From Bugula neritina (Eukaryota > Bryozoa > Gymnolaemata > Cheilostomatida > Bugulidae): a DNA stretch of 64,000 nt. This document shows positions 13,601 to 23,921 of this stretch, piece after piece. Positions within the stretch are counted from its first letter, which is position 1; the number at the start of each line of letters is the position of its first letter. Under the pieces are notes generated by a model. The model made no database searches. It had not been told where the DNA came from and was given only the letters and a program-made list of their open reading frames with translations. Where the stretch lies: NCBI GenBank assembly GCA_964035545.1, contig OZ037767.1:27633628-27697627 (forward strand), read 5' to 3'. The position numbers were made by a program, and so were the translations under genes.

Positions 13601-16600
13601 AATTATTTTTAGTTTAAAATTTGTTTTACTGCTTTAGAATAACTGTTGTGATTCAATTTAGTATCTTTACATCGTTTTAAGTAGCAGTGTTTCCACTAAA
13701 TGCATAGATCTTGCATATGAAGGCTCTGCTTAAGAGGGGGCAAATCCCAAACCAATTGCTAGTTCAGTTGATTCGTTTTTATTTCCAACAAAAGCATCAC
13801 TGATCACTCAATATATAGTGTTGAGGTGTGGAGTCGAATTGATTTGGACTCCCATAAGAAGTATTAAGCATATTTATTGTTTATTTTACAACTGTATAGT
13901 TAGAGTAATGGACGACGAGACTGTGTACGTAGAGAAGTACGGACTCTCACTCCCTCTGTCTGGACTGCCATCACAAGTCTCTAATGAGACGGAAACGCAG
14001 CTCGGAATTCTCTTGTGTCAAATAATGGGACATGGGTATGCATTTTTTGTTCTTCTATAATTACCAATTTTTTTAAAATGTGGACATAACTACAGCGCTG
14101 TTGTATTAATTGTAATAGTATAAATATTAGATACATTAGAATGAGTATGACCACAAAACAATTATTTGTCATTAAAAATGTATGCTGCTCGACCATAATT
14201 ATATAGAACATTATCTTTTATGTATCAAATATTCAACAGGGGTCTTTTTTGTTATTTTTAGCGCATCATCATACATTATATTGAGGTTTATTTATAATAT
14301 ATCTCTCTCATAAATTGTTCCTGATTCTTAGACTTACAACTTATTGGACTTTAGGGGAAATAATTCCCAGTTGTTTATCCATCTGTATGCATGTATATGT
14401 ATGCGTGTATGTGTATGCGTCTATGTGTATGTGTATGTGTCTGTGTACAGTTTGTATTATACAGCATATGCTAATTGTAGGCAATTTGTAAACCTGTTAA
14501 CTATTGACTCCTCGGAGAGAGAGTTCCCTCAAGGTTGCTATAAACTGGACACTGAATCAGATGGCGACAAGTTGCTTGTGTACACAGACTTTGAAAGATA
14601 GTTAGTTTATATACACACCTTCACTATTTCTAATACTTCAATGTTAATGAGTTGGTATTCCATATGTATATTATCTAAGTGTCTTCCTATCTCACACTTA
14701 TAATATAATTATATTGATTGAGAAGATATTATAATTACATTAAATTATTTGACATAGTAGCAAAATGAAGTCAAGCCGTAGTCTTACTAAGTATGTACAT
14801 GTTATTTGTTACATCATACTAATATGCTTGTTTGTATTTATTCAATTTTTCAATTTTAGTAAAGCCTCTGTGTGCAACACCACCTTCAAGATCGTCTGTG
14901 GAAGACTCCGTAAGCAAACATAATGTTTTATTATCACATAGTTGCAGCAGAATGTCTGAAAAAACGTTAAAATACAATGTAAAGCTTATTATAATATATA
15001 TTCATACACACATTACGAACACGCACGCACCAGCTTTTAGAGTTGTTACTTTTCACTTATCATAAGAGAAAGAATAACTCTGCAATACAAGCTTTCTCAC
15101 AAGTAAATGCATGAATGTGTGACACAGGGTAATGTATGTTGAAGGTTGCGGGACAACTATGAGCGCCCAAGGTCCTGAACGGCCGGCGGGCTGGCCAGCT
15201 GACCCGTCTTCTATCCTACCAGTAGCAAACACTGTGAATAAAGACTATCCTTGGGTAGTACATGTGATGAAAGACAATGTGCCTCTGTGTAGTGCCACCA
15301 TTGTACAGCCTGATTGGGTTATAACTAGCGCCAATTGTGTTGTAGACCTTACCAGGTATGCCATTCGATCATCAATTCATAACAGCTAAGTTTTATAGTG
15401 AAACCACAGTTTTAGTCAGTTAATGCTAATATGGGTTGCAAATAAGTAAGAGTCATTATCTTGAAATAGCTCTATGCTAAAGTATAAAAATATAATCTGA
15501 AGCAGATGTTTCATATTTAGGGATAATAATTTCCTGTTGTGTATCATTTAGCGACTTGACAGTTGAATTCACAGATGTAAGTTCGGAAACAAAGATACAT
15601 AATGTCATAAGAAAAGTTGATTACTTCTCCTCGATAAATCAAGAGGAGCCAGAGAGAAACGTTTCGCTGCTTGCTGTTGATCCACCATTCGATTTCAGGT
15701 GGGTTTTATTCCTTATCAAAGCCTTAACTTCTGTGCTAGTTTGTGCAATGATTATGGATTTTTCCTCATATCATTGATACAAGCTACTATCATAAAACTA
15801 TTTTGTTGCAAAGTTTTGTAAAAGTTATGACTGTTTCTAATTCAGGGATCGTCTTGAGAATGTTCAAAACCAATCTAGTTGAAACCTTATGAAAGTGCAA
15901 TTGATCTTGTAGATATAAACTTTTAATACCGTTGTTTGATGTCTATTATGTTTTTCAATAGATCACATTAAAGTTTATGCTAATCAATTTGTACACAAAT
16001 AATAAATTTTCAAAATTTTACTCTTAGTATATCTGTTGTAGCTCCATATCTCACCCACTATGCGTGATTCCACCACTATACATACCTGAGTCATACTGCA
16101 CAATATCAGGACGTGACACGACTACAAATGAAGGTATGGTGCATTAGACTCTGACAAATGTCACAAAGTGTAAAATTATTTTGATAGGCTTTATTTAAAA
16201 CATGAGGAATACTTGACAATAATGAGAAATTGCTACAATAGCAGCTAGAGGTTTATATGCAGTGTGTGGTTGCTGATAAAGCAAAGGTGTTGGTATTATT
16301 GCAGTGGTGCATGTTAGAGTTAAACTCAGGGAACCAGATGGGTGTAAAGATGAGAGTGTAAAGCTGGAAGGCTCACAATGGGATAACCTGTGTGTGGAGG
16401 TGATTCCTACTGTGCTAAATGTGGCCGATGGTAAAACTGATATAGATGGATGCATAGTAAGTTACTAATACTCGTCCTGAGACAACCAATAATTACTACT
16501 TTTCTTAATTCACCCAATAGAAATGCTGCTCAACATATACTCTTCTTTTACAGATTACCAAAGGAAGTTCCTTGCAATGCCTTGATGGTATAAGAAATAG

Positions 16601-18378
16601 GTATAGTTTTGCAGCCGTAATCACACAAAATATAGGTAAAAACTGTAAGGATGAGACGAATAGTACGATGTTTCCAGTTGCTGCTAACATGACCTCTATG
16701 CTTGACTGGCTGATGATAGCAGTAGAAGAGTGTGAGTCATTCAGATATGCTGCATAATGTGCTAATAGTTGAGACGTCTTTGATATTACAGTGATCTACT
16801 CAAATATTTGATGTTTGCAGTAACCTGTCATCACTTTATGTATGGATGACTGTTTCCATGGTGATATGTATACTGGCACATTTTTGTCTTTTAAACTCCA
16901 CTGCAACATTTATTTGTGAAATTATACTGTACCAGAATTACTTCTATTTCTAAAGAATTATCAGGTGAAATAACACTACACTTCAAAAACACATCATAAG
17001 TAAATACACACACATGACATATACACACAATAGCTTGAACACAACCACAATAACTTCAACATTCAAATAATTGTAAATGACTAGTTAGCCATATTAAATT
17101 TGGGTTCAAGCGTGGTGGCATCAATAGCCTGTAGTGAAAAATTACCTGAAGAGAAGCTTTACACTGACAGGTTTTAGTTTGGAAAACAATAAATGGTGTG
17201 CGCACGCATGGGTTACTTGAAATTACGGAGTGGTTGAATTTCACATTTAGAAATAATGTACCTTTTTATCCGTCTTTGCCTGTTGAAACAAATTACAATA
17301 TTAAACATTCAATTTAGCAGGTTCCGTAGTTGCTTATGCTATAGCAACACATTTTCTCAATTATTCAAATTGTAATTTTATACTTTTTAGCTAAAAATTC
17401 ATCTTTACAAAAATTATTATTGTGATAATTTATATTTGATTGAATTTTAGTGAAAGGACTGGAAAAAATCACATGCAGTGATGAAGGTGAAGAAGCAGGC
17501 TCTGAACATTTGCTGACATTTAGGTCTGCCCACTATCTCGATGAGTGGTATATAACCACGGACAAAGGGGTTGGCGTCAAGTGGGACAACACAGACACGC
17601 TGGAGGAGATAACTGCTAAGCTCATTGAGTGAGTGGCCATAATAATATTCACTCACAGCATAAAGTGTTGACTTTCTCACAGTTGGCAGATATATTCATT
17701 TCCGATAAATGCATGCTATTGAAATATATAGAATAAAATCCAGAAATAGAATTTTATTTTATGCACTTGGTGCTATTCACATTTACGAAAGAGTCCTCTG
17801 ATCTCATGTTGAGAAACCGCAAACCATACAGTCCTGTAAAAAGGATGTATCTGTTAATCAAGAACTCGCATATTACAGGTTTTTCGGCTCAGGAAAAGTG
17901 ACTTCCACTGAAGGCAGTATAGGAAACACAGTACTGAGTGATACTATTACTACAACTGGCACACTCACTCTGAGTAGTTGCAATGCTGGAACTTGTAACT
18001 GTGCATTTGCTTCAACACCCGAAGGCGTCATGAAATTCTACACAGCTGGAGCAGGTAATCGTTCAGCCACTGGTTTACATGTACTTGTGTGATTGCTGAG
18101 AACCCTTTGAATATTAGGAATGGGAGTATTGGTTTATAAGGAATTGCAATTATATACGCCCATGAAAGCACATGGAGACACATTATTGTCATATCTTCAC
18201 TGATGCAAACAGCACCCAAAAAGCTGGAGAAATTTATATTTGAGGTTAAACAGGTTGAATCATAATATTCACAGTGTTGAAATGTTGATGTTCAAACAAG
18301 GTGTTAACATTTGTAGGGAATATTCCAGAAGAAGAATACCAAGATACTGATGGTATAATATCTGGACCCACTGATTAG
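1686..18378 (+). CDS. Type II membrane protein with duplicated LDLa-SRCR-pseudoprotease cassette
   Basis: Exons: 1686-1703, 2004-2196, 3834-3875, 4927-5049, 5391-5537, 5958-6075, 6406-6531, 6728-6774, 7371-7496, 8097-8187, 8431-8586, 8921-9128, 9565-9727, 10702-10885, 11053-11233, 11963-12092, 12912-13052, 13378-13506, 13900-14035, 14481-14600, 14860-14909, 15145-15355, 15552-15698, 16042-16133, 16305-16456, 16554-16731, 17451-17628, 17879-18054, 18317-18378. They sum to 3,825 bases (1,274 residues) with every phase matching. A basic cytosolic N-terminus (~40 residues, ending KKKK) precedes a ~22-residue membrane helix and no signal peptide is seen, so the C-terminus is outside the cell. The order resembles animal type II transmembrane serine proteases, and two protease units in one chain recall polyserase. 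Both units look catalytically dead and lack an R-IVGG activation site. Function is unknown; binding or scaffolding at the surface is inferred. The start is the ATG six codons before a clean GTAAGT donor. Confidence 0.82.
2839..2854. repeat. Poly-C/G tract in intron
   Basis: A run of about 15 C lies inside intron 2 of the pseudoprotease gene. It is a simple tract prone to length variation and assembly error. Confidence 0.8.
7477..7722 (+). repeat. 30-bp minisatellite spanning a splice donor
   Basis: About eight units of ~30 bp, consensus GTGTCTATACACCAGAAAGG plus TATGATATSG. The first unit is the true exon end (coding VSIHQK) with its donor at 7497. Each later unit therefore repeats the last 19 exon bases and a GTATGA, GTACGA or GTGTGA donor-like site inside the intron. 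The last units are more diverged. Confidence 0.85.
9957..10225. repeat. AT-rich tandem repeat in intron
   Basis: Repeated blocks such as ACTATATTATATACTATATT and TATATAAGACACTATATT, about 38-44 bp per unit, run up to the solo LTR boundary. Confidence 0.75.
10244..10663 (+). mobile_element. Solo LTR of an LTR retrotransposon
   Basis: A 420-bp block begins TGTAATGGATTTC and ends GAAGTTCACTACA. These ends are imperfect inverted repeats (10 of 13 match), with the TG...CA ends of LTRs. It is flanked by ATAT at 10240-10243 and 10664-10667, a 4-bp target duplication as in Gypsy-type insertions, though the flank is AT-rich and could match by chance. An AATAAA-like signal near 10570 fits an LTR R region. 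It is less AT-rich than the surrounding intron. No internal coding region is present, so it is called a solo LTR. It is intronic and on the sense strand if the poly(A) signal is read as real. Confidence 0.65.
12341..12362. repeat. CAAT microsatellite
   Basis: Five consecutive TCAA/CAAT tetramers in an intron of the pseudoprotease gene. Confidence 0.8.
12912..18054 (+). other. Cassette 2: second LDLa x2, SRCR-like, dead trypsin-like domain, unknown domain
   Basis: The same order repeats: LDLa at 12912-13052 and 13378-13506 (RCDGNQDC), SRCR-like at 13900-14909 (LLCQIMGHG, then CNTTFKIVCGR), S1-like at 15145-16731, and the unrecognised domain at 17451-18054. The histidine box is SANC, so the catalytic His is again Asn. 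The aspartate region reads RNVSLL, again Asn. At the serine box (KGSSLQC) no GDSGG can be aligned. Intron phases largely parallel cassette 1, which points to an intragenic duplication of the whole multi-exon block. Divergence is high, so the duplication is old. Confidence 0.72.
14388..14447. repeat. TATGTG-type microsatellite
   Basis: Imperfect GTATGTGTATGCGTCTATGT units in an intron, 35 bp before the acceptor of exon 14481-14600. Confidence 0.7.
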
Positions 18379-19098
18379 CTGACAAATGTGAAGATAATGA
18401 AGTTTGAACACATTTAAAACAATAATATAACTTTACATGTACATTATTATAGAACACAATGTATAAATATAAATATATAATCATAAACGCAGATGTCATC
18501 TTTGCAGTGTGTTTTAGTTGCTAAACCCTCAATTTAAATGGTAAGCTACAGTATCTTAGGCTGAAAGGGTGAGCAGTTTTGCGACATACTTTAACCCTGC
18601 AAAGAGTCATGTGCACTACAATAACAAAAACTGCTGATAAATTTTTCTCTCTAATTTTAATAATGCTAGTTTTACAGGCTTTACATATTTATATTATAAA
18701 TCCTATGTATTGTAACGCACATAATTCTTGCCATTGTAGATTTTCCAATGATGTATCGCGCTAGGTTTAATCAGTGCTTTACAACTGTAATAAAAATGTC
18801 GCACATAAACTTTGTTAGGTAGTTAAACAGGTGTCACTGGAAATTTAATCTTTCTAACTTCACACTAATGCCGATAACAAATAGAATAGAAATTGAATAG
18901 TAAAATATATTTTTTTATAAAATACTACATCACAATGTGATGTAATGTTATGTTAATTCCTGTCCTATTTTCACATCAGCCCTTTAAAAGTTTAATCCAG
19001 TGCTTAGAAGCCAATCATACAACAAACAATAGCACTCCATTTACTAAATTAATAAACCCAGTTGAATATTAGACATGTCTGACTGAAAGATTCACCAT
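18379..19098. other. Convergent intergenic region
   Basis: This lies between the 3' ends of the pseudoprotease gene (+) and MTG2 (-). An AATAAA on the plus strand at 18789-18794 could end the former. No exon is evident. Confidence 0.5.
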
Positions 19099-21786
19099 TC
19101 ATGTAGTTTGAGAGTTATAAGAAGCAAATCTATCATGTAACCTGCGTATCTCATGCTTGAGATTGTCTATATTCCAATGCTCTTTACCTGACACCTCTAT
19201 CACAGGTAACTTGACGCTGTTTCTCAACAATTCTACATTAGACCGAGATTCAGGCAAGTCTATTTTGTTGGCGACGATGGCGTGTGGCCTATAAAACAAA
19301 AAAATAATTTATCTTTAATTCAACAAAAACATCAAACTCACAGAAAAACATATACGGTTAATAGTAAAAACATAATGCTGATATAAAAGTTAGCATTTTG
19401 ATTCCATCGTAAGCAAAAGCATTTTCGATTTTTTTAAAAATTTAACTGAGTTGAATTCTAAAAACAAAGAGAAGATAACTACACAGACTACATGCAGATA
19501 GCAGACTACCTCTTAGAGAGATGCTGCATGTATTGCTCAAGCTCATACTGTAGTTGCTCCAAGTGCCGTAGCGGATCTTTAGCTGACATATCCAACACAT
19601 ATAAGAGACAGAGGCATTTTTCTATGTGACGTAGAAATGAAATTCCTAGACCTCTGTTCATATGCGACCCCTCAATGAGTCCCGGGATATCGGCCACAGC
19701 CACTTGTACGCCATCACTGTACTCAACCATACCTATGTGTGGGTTCAGAGTGGTGAACGGATAGTCCGCCACTTTCGGTTTGGCTCTAGATAGTGTAGTT
19801 AGTAGCGTGGATTTCCCAGCATTGGGAAATCCCACAAGACCTAAATATAACAAGAATTATAGTTAATATTTTCACTAGTGTAGTTAGTAGCGTGGATTTC
19901 CCAGCATTGGGAAATCCCACAAGACCTGAATATAACATGAATTATAGTTAATATTTTCACTAGCAGAAATTAATTCGTACGTATAGATTTATTAGCATAT
20001 AATTACTTGTATCGCTAGTGAAGCTACACTGTGCAGATCTCTATCAAATAATTGTCCCATAACATGGAACATGTACATAAAAACGAGATTAAAATTTTAA
20101 AAAAGTTAAGCTGTCTTTTTATAACAGCTTCATCGTACAAAATTTTCACCCATTAAGTGCTATAAAGTATTACTGCACGCAATATCTGAAACCCTACTTA
20201 TCTTATGTGGAGCGGTTTACATACACATGCCATACTTCTATATATGCATGTAGCAAAGTCACCATAGCAACATACCAACATGGGCTGAAACACGCATTTC
20301 CAAAATCAACTCCCTCTCCTCCCCCTTTCCACCTTCTTCTGCTATGGTTGGTGCTCGAAGCTCATTGGATAAGTAATAATGGTTACCATGACCACCAGCA
20401 CCTCCTCTGCCCAAAATATATGATTGGTTCTCTTTCTTGAGATCTGCTAACACAGTTCGAGTAGTCTTGTCTTTCACCATTGTACCAATAGGAACCTGCA
20501 TTATACATATACATTGTACCAATAGGAACCTGCATTATACGTATACATTGTACCAATAGGAACCTGCATTATACATATACATTGTACCAATAGGAACCTG
20601 CATTATACGTATACATTGTACCAATAGGAACCTGCATTATACGTATACATTGTACCAATAGGAACCTGCATTATACATATACATTGTACCAATAGGAACC
20701 TGCATTATACGTATACATTGTACCAATAGGAACCTGCATATCAACGAGCATGTCTGTAGAATATCTAGACACAGTGCATATAGTTTATCACTTAGAGAAT
20801 ACATGCCAGCGCATTGCATGGTTTTACTTTTAACATGTATAAACAGATATATGCAGTTCTTCTCTTGTTAGAAGACAAACGATATACTATTATAAATTAC
20901 AATATTATATTAAATTGTAACCTTTTTCAGTTTGATCTAAAAATATCATGAGTGAAAAATTATAGCAGAGGAAACAATAACATTGAATCACGTACTCACA
21001 CTGACATACAAATGATCAGCATTTTTCCCATGCTGACACCGTGTTCTACCGGGAACTCCATTGCTTCCTTTCAAGTCTCTTTTAATGCCAGCCAATGAGC
21101 TGACATTATGACTAGATACAGCTATTACATGACCACCATTGCCGCCATTGCCCCCGTCTGGGCCTGCAACAAAGGCTTATTGCAACAAAATCTACTTACT
21201 TTATGCATAAATGTTTTTCATATAAGTTCAAAGCGAATAAATTCATGTCATTATCATTTGACAGATCCAAGTTCTATAATTCAGCTTATGTTAAACACCA
21301 CATATACACCCGGTCACACTGCTATATAATAACATACAGTTAGCAGTTTATTTACCTGCCCACTCTTTGCATGGTAAAGAAGAGAAAGCAACTAGCCCAT
21401 TTCCTCCATCTCCACCTTTCACCCTCACTGGCAAATAGTCAACAAACCTCTTATATAGCTTCTTTTCGGAACTATAACAGAGCCGTGGCACAGTTTCATA
21501 AACTTAAATAGCAGCACAATGAATTGTAATTCAGCTAACAAATCTTACTAGACTGGTGGACATAAAATTTCAATTTCAGTATAAAATCTTATGTATTTAC
21601 ATTAAAGTAAGAAAGTACTTGCATCTGAGGCCTTGGCAAAACAACTTTTGGAAGTTTTCGCTTTCGGTGAGTTGACATGGAATGATTCAGCATAATGTTG
21701 TTGCATATCTGAAGCAATGGCTGAAGGTGCTCGATGCGCAATGGCTGGTGATACAGTGAATGGACACTCTGTTTATATAATGCCAT
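19099..21786 (-). CDS. MTG2: Mitochondrial ribosome-associated GTPase 2 (Obg family)
   Basis: Coding exons, in transcript order: 21786-21619, 21461-21356, 21163-21000, 20495-20276, 19840-19510, 19288-19099; 1,179 bases, 392 residues, with all phases closing. MTG2/GTPBP5 is an Obg GTPase that helps mature the mitochondrial large ribosomal subunit. The Obg fold is shown by [17 protein letters not shown], the glycine-rich [12 protein letters not shown] and [11 protein letters not shown]. The G domain has the P-loop GFPNAGKS, switch II region [10 protein letters not shown], the NKID motif and a VSGK stretch at the G5 position. Joined exons give [14 protein letters not shown] and [14 protein letters not shown], matching my memory of human MTG2 almost word for word, whereas GTPBP10 differs there. 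The second exon could instead begin upstream at 21471, but only the chosen acceptor keeps the frame with the first exon. Two repeats carry copies of its splice acceptors. Confidence 0.9.
19791..19960 (-). repeat. 85-bp tandem duplication of an MTG2 exon start with its acceptor
   Basis: Copy 19791-19875 contains the real acceptor and the P-loop coding bases of MTG2. Copy 19876-19960 differs at about two positions and lies in the intron just upstream. It carries an intact acceptor (TTCAG) and a second P-loop coding sequence, so it forms a decoy exon start. Confidence 0.9.
20483..20740 (-). repeat. 34-bp minisatellite spanning an MTG2 splice acceptor
   Basis: Seven to eight units of 34 bp, each holding AATGCAG followed by GTTCCTATTGGTACAATG. 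This is the acceptor plus the first 18 coding bases of exon 20495-20276. The exon-proximal unit is the true site at 20495/20496. Reading from an upstream copy soon meets a stop. Confidence 0.9.
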
Positions 21787-22563
21787 ATTCTAAAATATGC
21801 CACATGCCCCCATACAATATAACATACGCTGTGCTAGTTGGCTCTAGGCAAACAGAAGTAAAAAGTTGAATGTAAGTTTTTGTCAATTTAAAACTTATGA
21901 ATTCACACTTAAAAACAATCACAGCCAGCAGTCACTGCAAGTGAGCAACCAGGAAAATGTTGAAACACTAACGTAGACAAATATGGACCATACAAATACT
22001 TGCTACACAAACTTCAACTCGCTGTCAACTTAAGTTTATTTTTCATATTTAATTTTATCAACACCAACTTGAACAGAATTCAAGTTGAAATTTGGTTGAT
22101 ATTTGTAGTTATACTAATATTAATTAGTTGCATCAATACTCCTACTAATACTAATAAATAATAATCATAGTGATAATAATACTAATACTAATAGTGTTAC
22201 TAACACTAACTCTAAGAGTAAGTAATTCTAAGAGTAAGTCCAATACTGAATAGTGAACAGTATTACTTATACTATTACTAATACTAATTGTAGCGGCCAT
22301 TTGTATATTTTGGTGTCGATGGTACTTTATTGGAGCCGTAAGTCTCAACTGATGCCATAAATGGCAATGTGAAAACTATAATAGTAATGTATAAAACAAC
22401 ATGTTAGTAAAAAATATGCAAAATGTATAATAAGTTATCAAGTTATTGTCAAACAATTAAGATTTCATATTCTATTAAAATGCAAAGATATTAGTAATTA
22501 TTAAGAATAACTGTATTACCTGATTAGCTCTACTAGTTCTATAAAACAGCTGCACTGGTCATG

Positions 22564-22760
22564 GCTCTAGCACTTGACCTACAATGGCTAGGCCAAGTCT
22601 AGAATAAGCACATGTGCAGCCTACAAAGCCTTATATAGCTAGCTAGTTTACAAGATGTGTTGGCCCTAGCACTTGACCTACCAGGGCTAGGCTAAGTCTA
22701 GAACAAGCACATGTGCAGCCTACAAAGCTAGTTTACAGCTAGTTTACAATATGTGTTGGC
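22564..22760. repeat. ~99-bp tandem duplication
   Basis: Two adjacent copies share CTAGCACTTGACCTAC, then GCTAGGC, AAGTCTAGAA, AAGCACATGTGCAGCCTACA and a TAGTTTACA end. Copy starts are about 22564 and 22663. Function unknown. Confidence 0.85.
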
Positions 22761-23840
22761 TAACATAACAGCTCACAACAGGTGCCAATTCTATGGAAAA
22801 CAAATATAGCTTGAAGTTAATGACCATAGGGTTGACAAGTCAAGTATAAGTATAACTAGTTTATAAATGCATTTTCAATACTTGGGTTTCTATTTATTAG
22901 TACTAGCAGGATGAGTTCCAAAAAAGCCATAAATTTTAAATATTCATCACTTAAAGTTAAAATTAATGTGATGCCTAATGCTAATACTAATATTAATATT
23001 ACTAACTTCAAGTAATAACAAATAAGTCATTAATAGCTAATAGTAATGAGCTATGACCTGTATAACAGTATAACTGTAGAAGTATTTACTAAATTTAATA
23101 TATAATAAATGTAGTAATACCAATAATAATAGTAATACACATAAAATAATTATAAAACAAAATATAAGAAAAGGAAGTAAAACTAAAACTGGAACTACTA
23201 ATACTACTATTACTATTTAGTATTAGTTTAGGTATAATTATAAAATTAAATCATGAATACAGAACATCAACATGATTATCAATTTTAAAATCGATGCATC
23301 ATGCAATGTAAAAAAAATTAACTTCCGTCAATTTACTTACAAGTGTTAAATTGACGCTAAATAAAATTTAAATGAACAAAACTCATGATTTAAACGTTGA
23401 ACGCTAGGCATAATTCATAGTCATAAACTAGACTATCTTTATTATAATTAATTCATTATAATTTTTACTGAGCCAGTCGGGAGCATATTAGCGGAACTAG
23501 AATTTTAAGTTTATTAGTCAGCATTGTATAATGGCAAACATATTATGATAACAATATTTTTATTTTGTCATGCATTTCAATGTTAGAATGCAAAAATTTA
23601 TATTTCAAGTTATAAAAAACAATATTTCTGAAATTAAAGAATATTCGTTTGTTTCGCATCTTCTGCTGTGTAGAAGGCAACTCCATAAAGTTAATATAAT
23701 TATGGATGTTATATTGTGCTCATGCGATTTGATACAGGTGCAGCTCCTGTGTTCATGAAGTATGACAATTGTAAACACTATTTGTATTGTATAGAAACTA
23801 GAAATGATGTCAACTTGTTCTAGTAAAAAGTAAATTATAT

Positions 23841-23846
23841 TTTATT
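23841..23846 (-). terminator. Polyadenylation signal of aprataxin
   Basis: TTTATT on the plus strand is AATAAA on the minus strand, 76 bases beyond the stop codon. Confidence 0.55.
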
Positions 23847-23921
23847 GAAAATTTAGCCAAACAATTTTACAAAGATCTGCAGTAAGAAATCATGCATATC
23901 TATATTATTGAAACCATATAA

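Larger units (their letters stand above)
21787..23921. other. Intergenic region between MTG2 and aprataxin
   Basis: Contains the MTG2 upstream region, a ~99-bp tandem duplication (22564-22760) and two patches of degenerate ACTAAT/AGTAAT simple sequence (22120-22290 and 22975-23225). No supported gene. Confidence 0.6.

Noticed and set aside
15128-15144. Upstream acceptor (CACAG) for the second protease-like exon, giving an apparent stop and broken gene
   Set aside because: The acceptor at 15143-15144 keeps the frame and restores the CG linker cysteine seen in cassette 1, so no break is needed.
20483-20740. Regularly spaced repeats resembling a CRISPR array
   Set aside because: Units are direct tandem copies without unique spacers, in a eukaryotic gene with exon sequence inside each unit.
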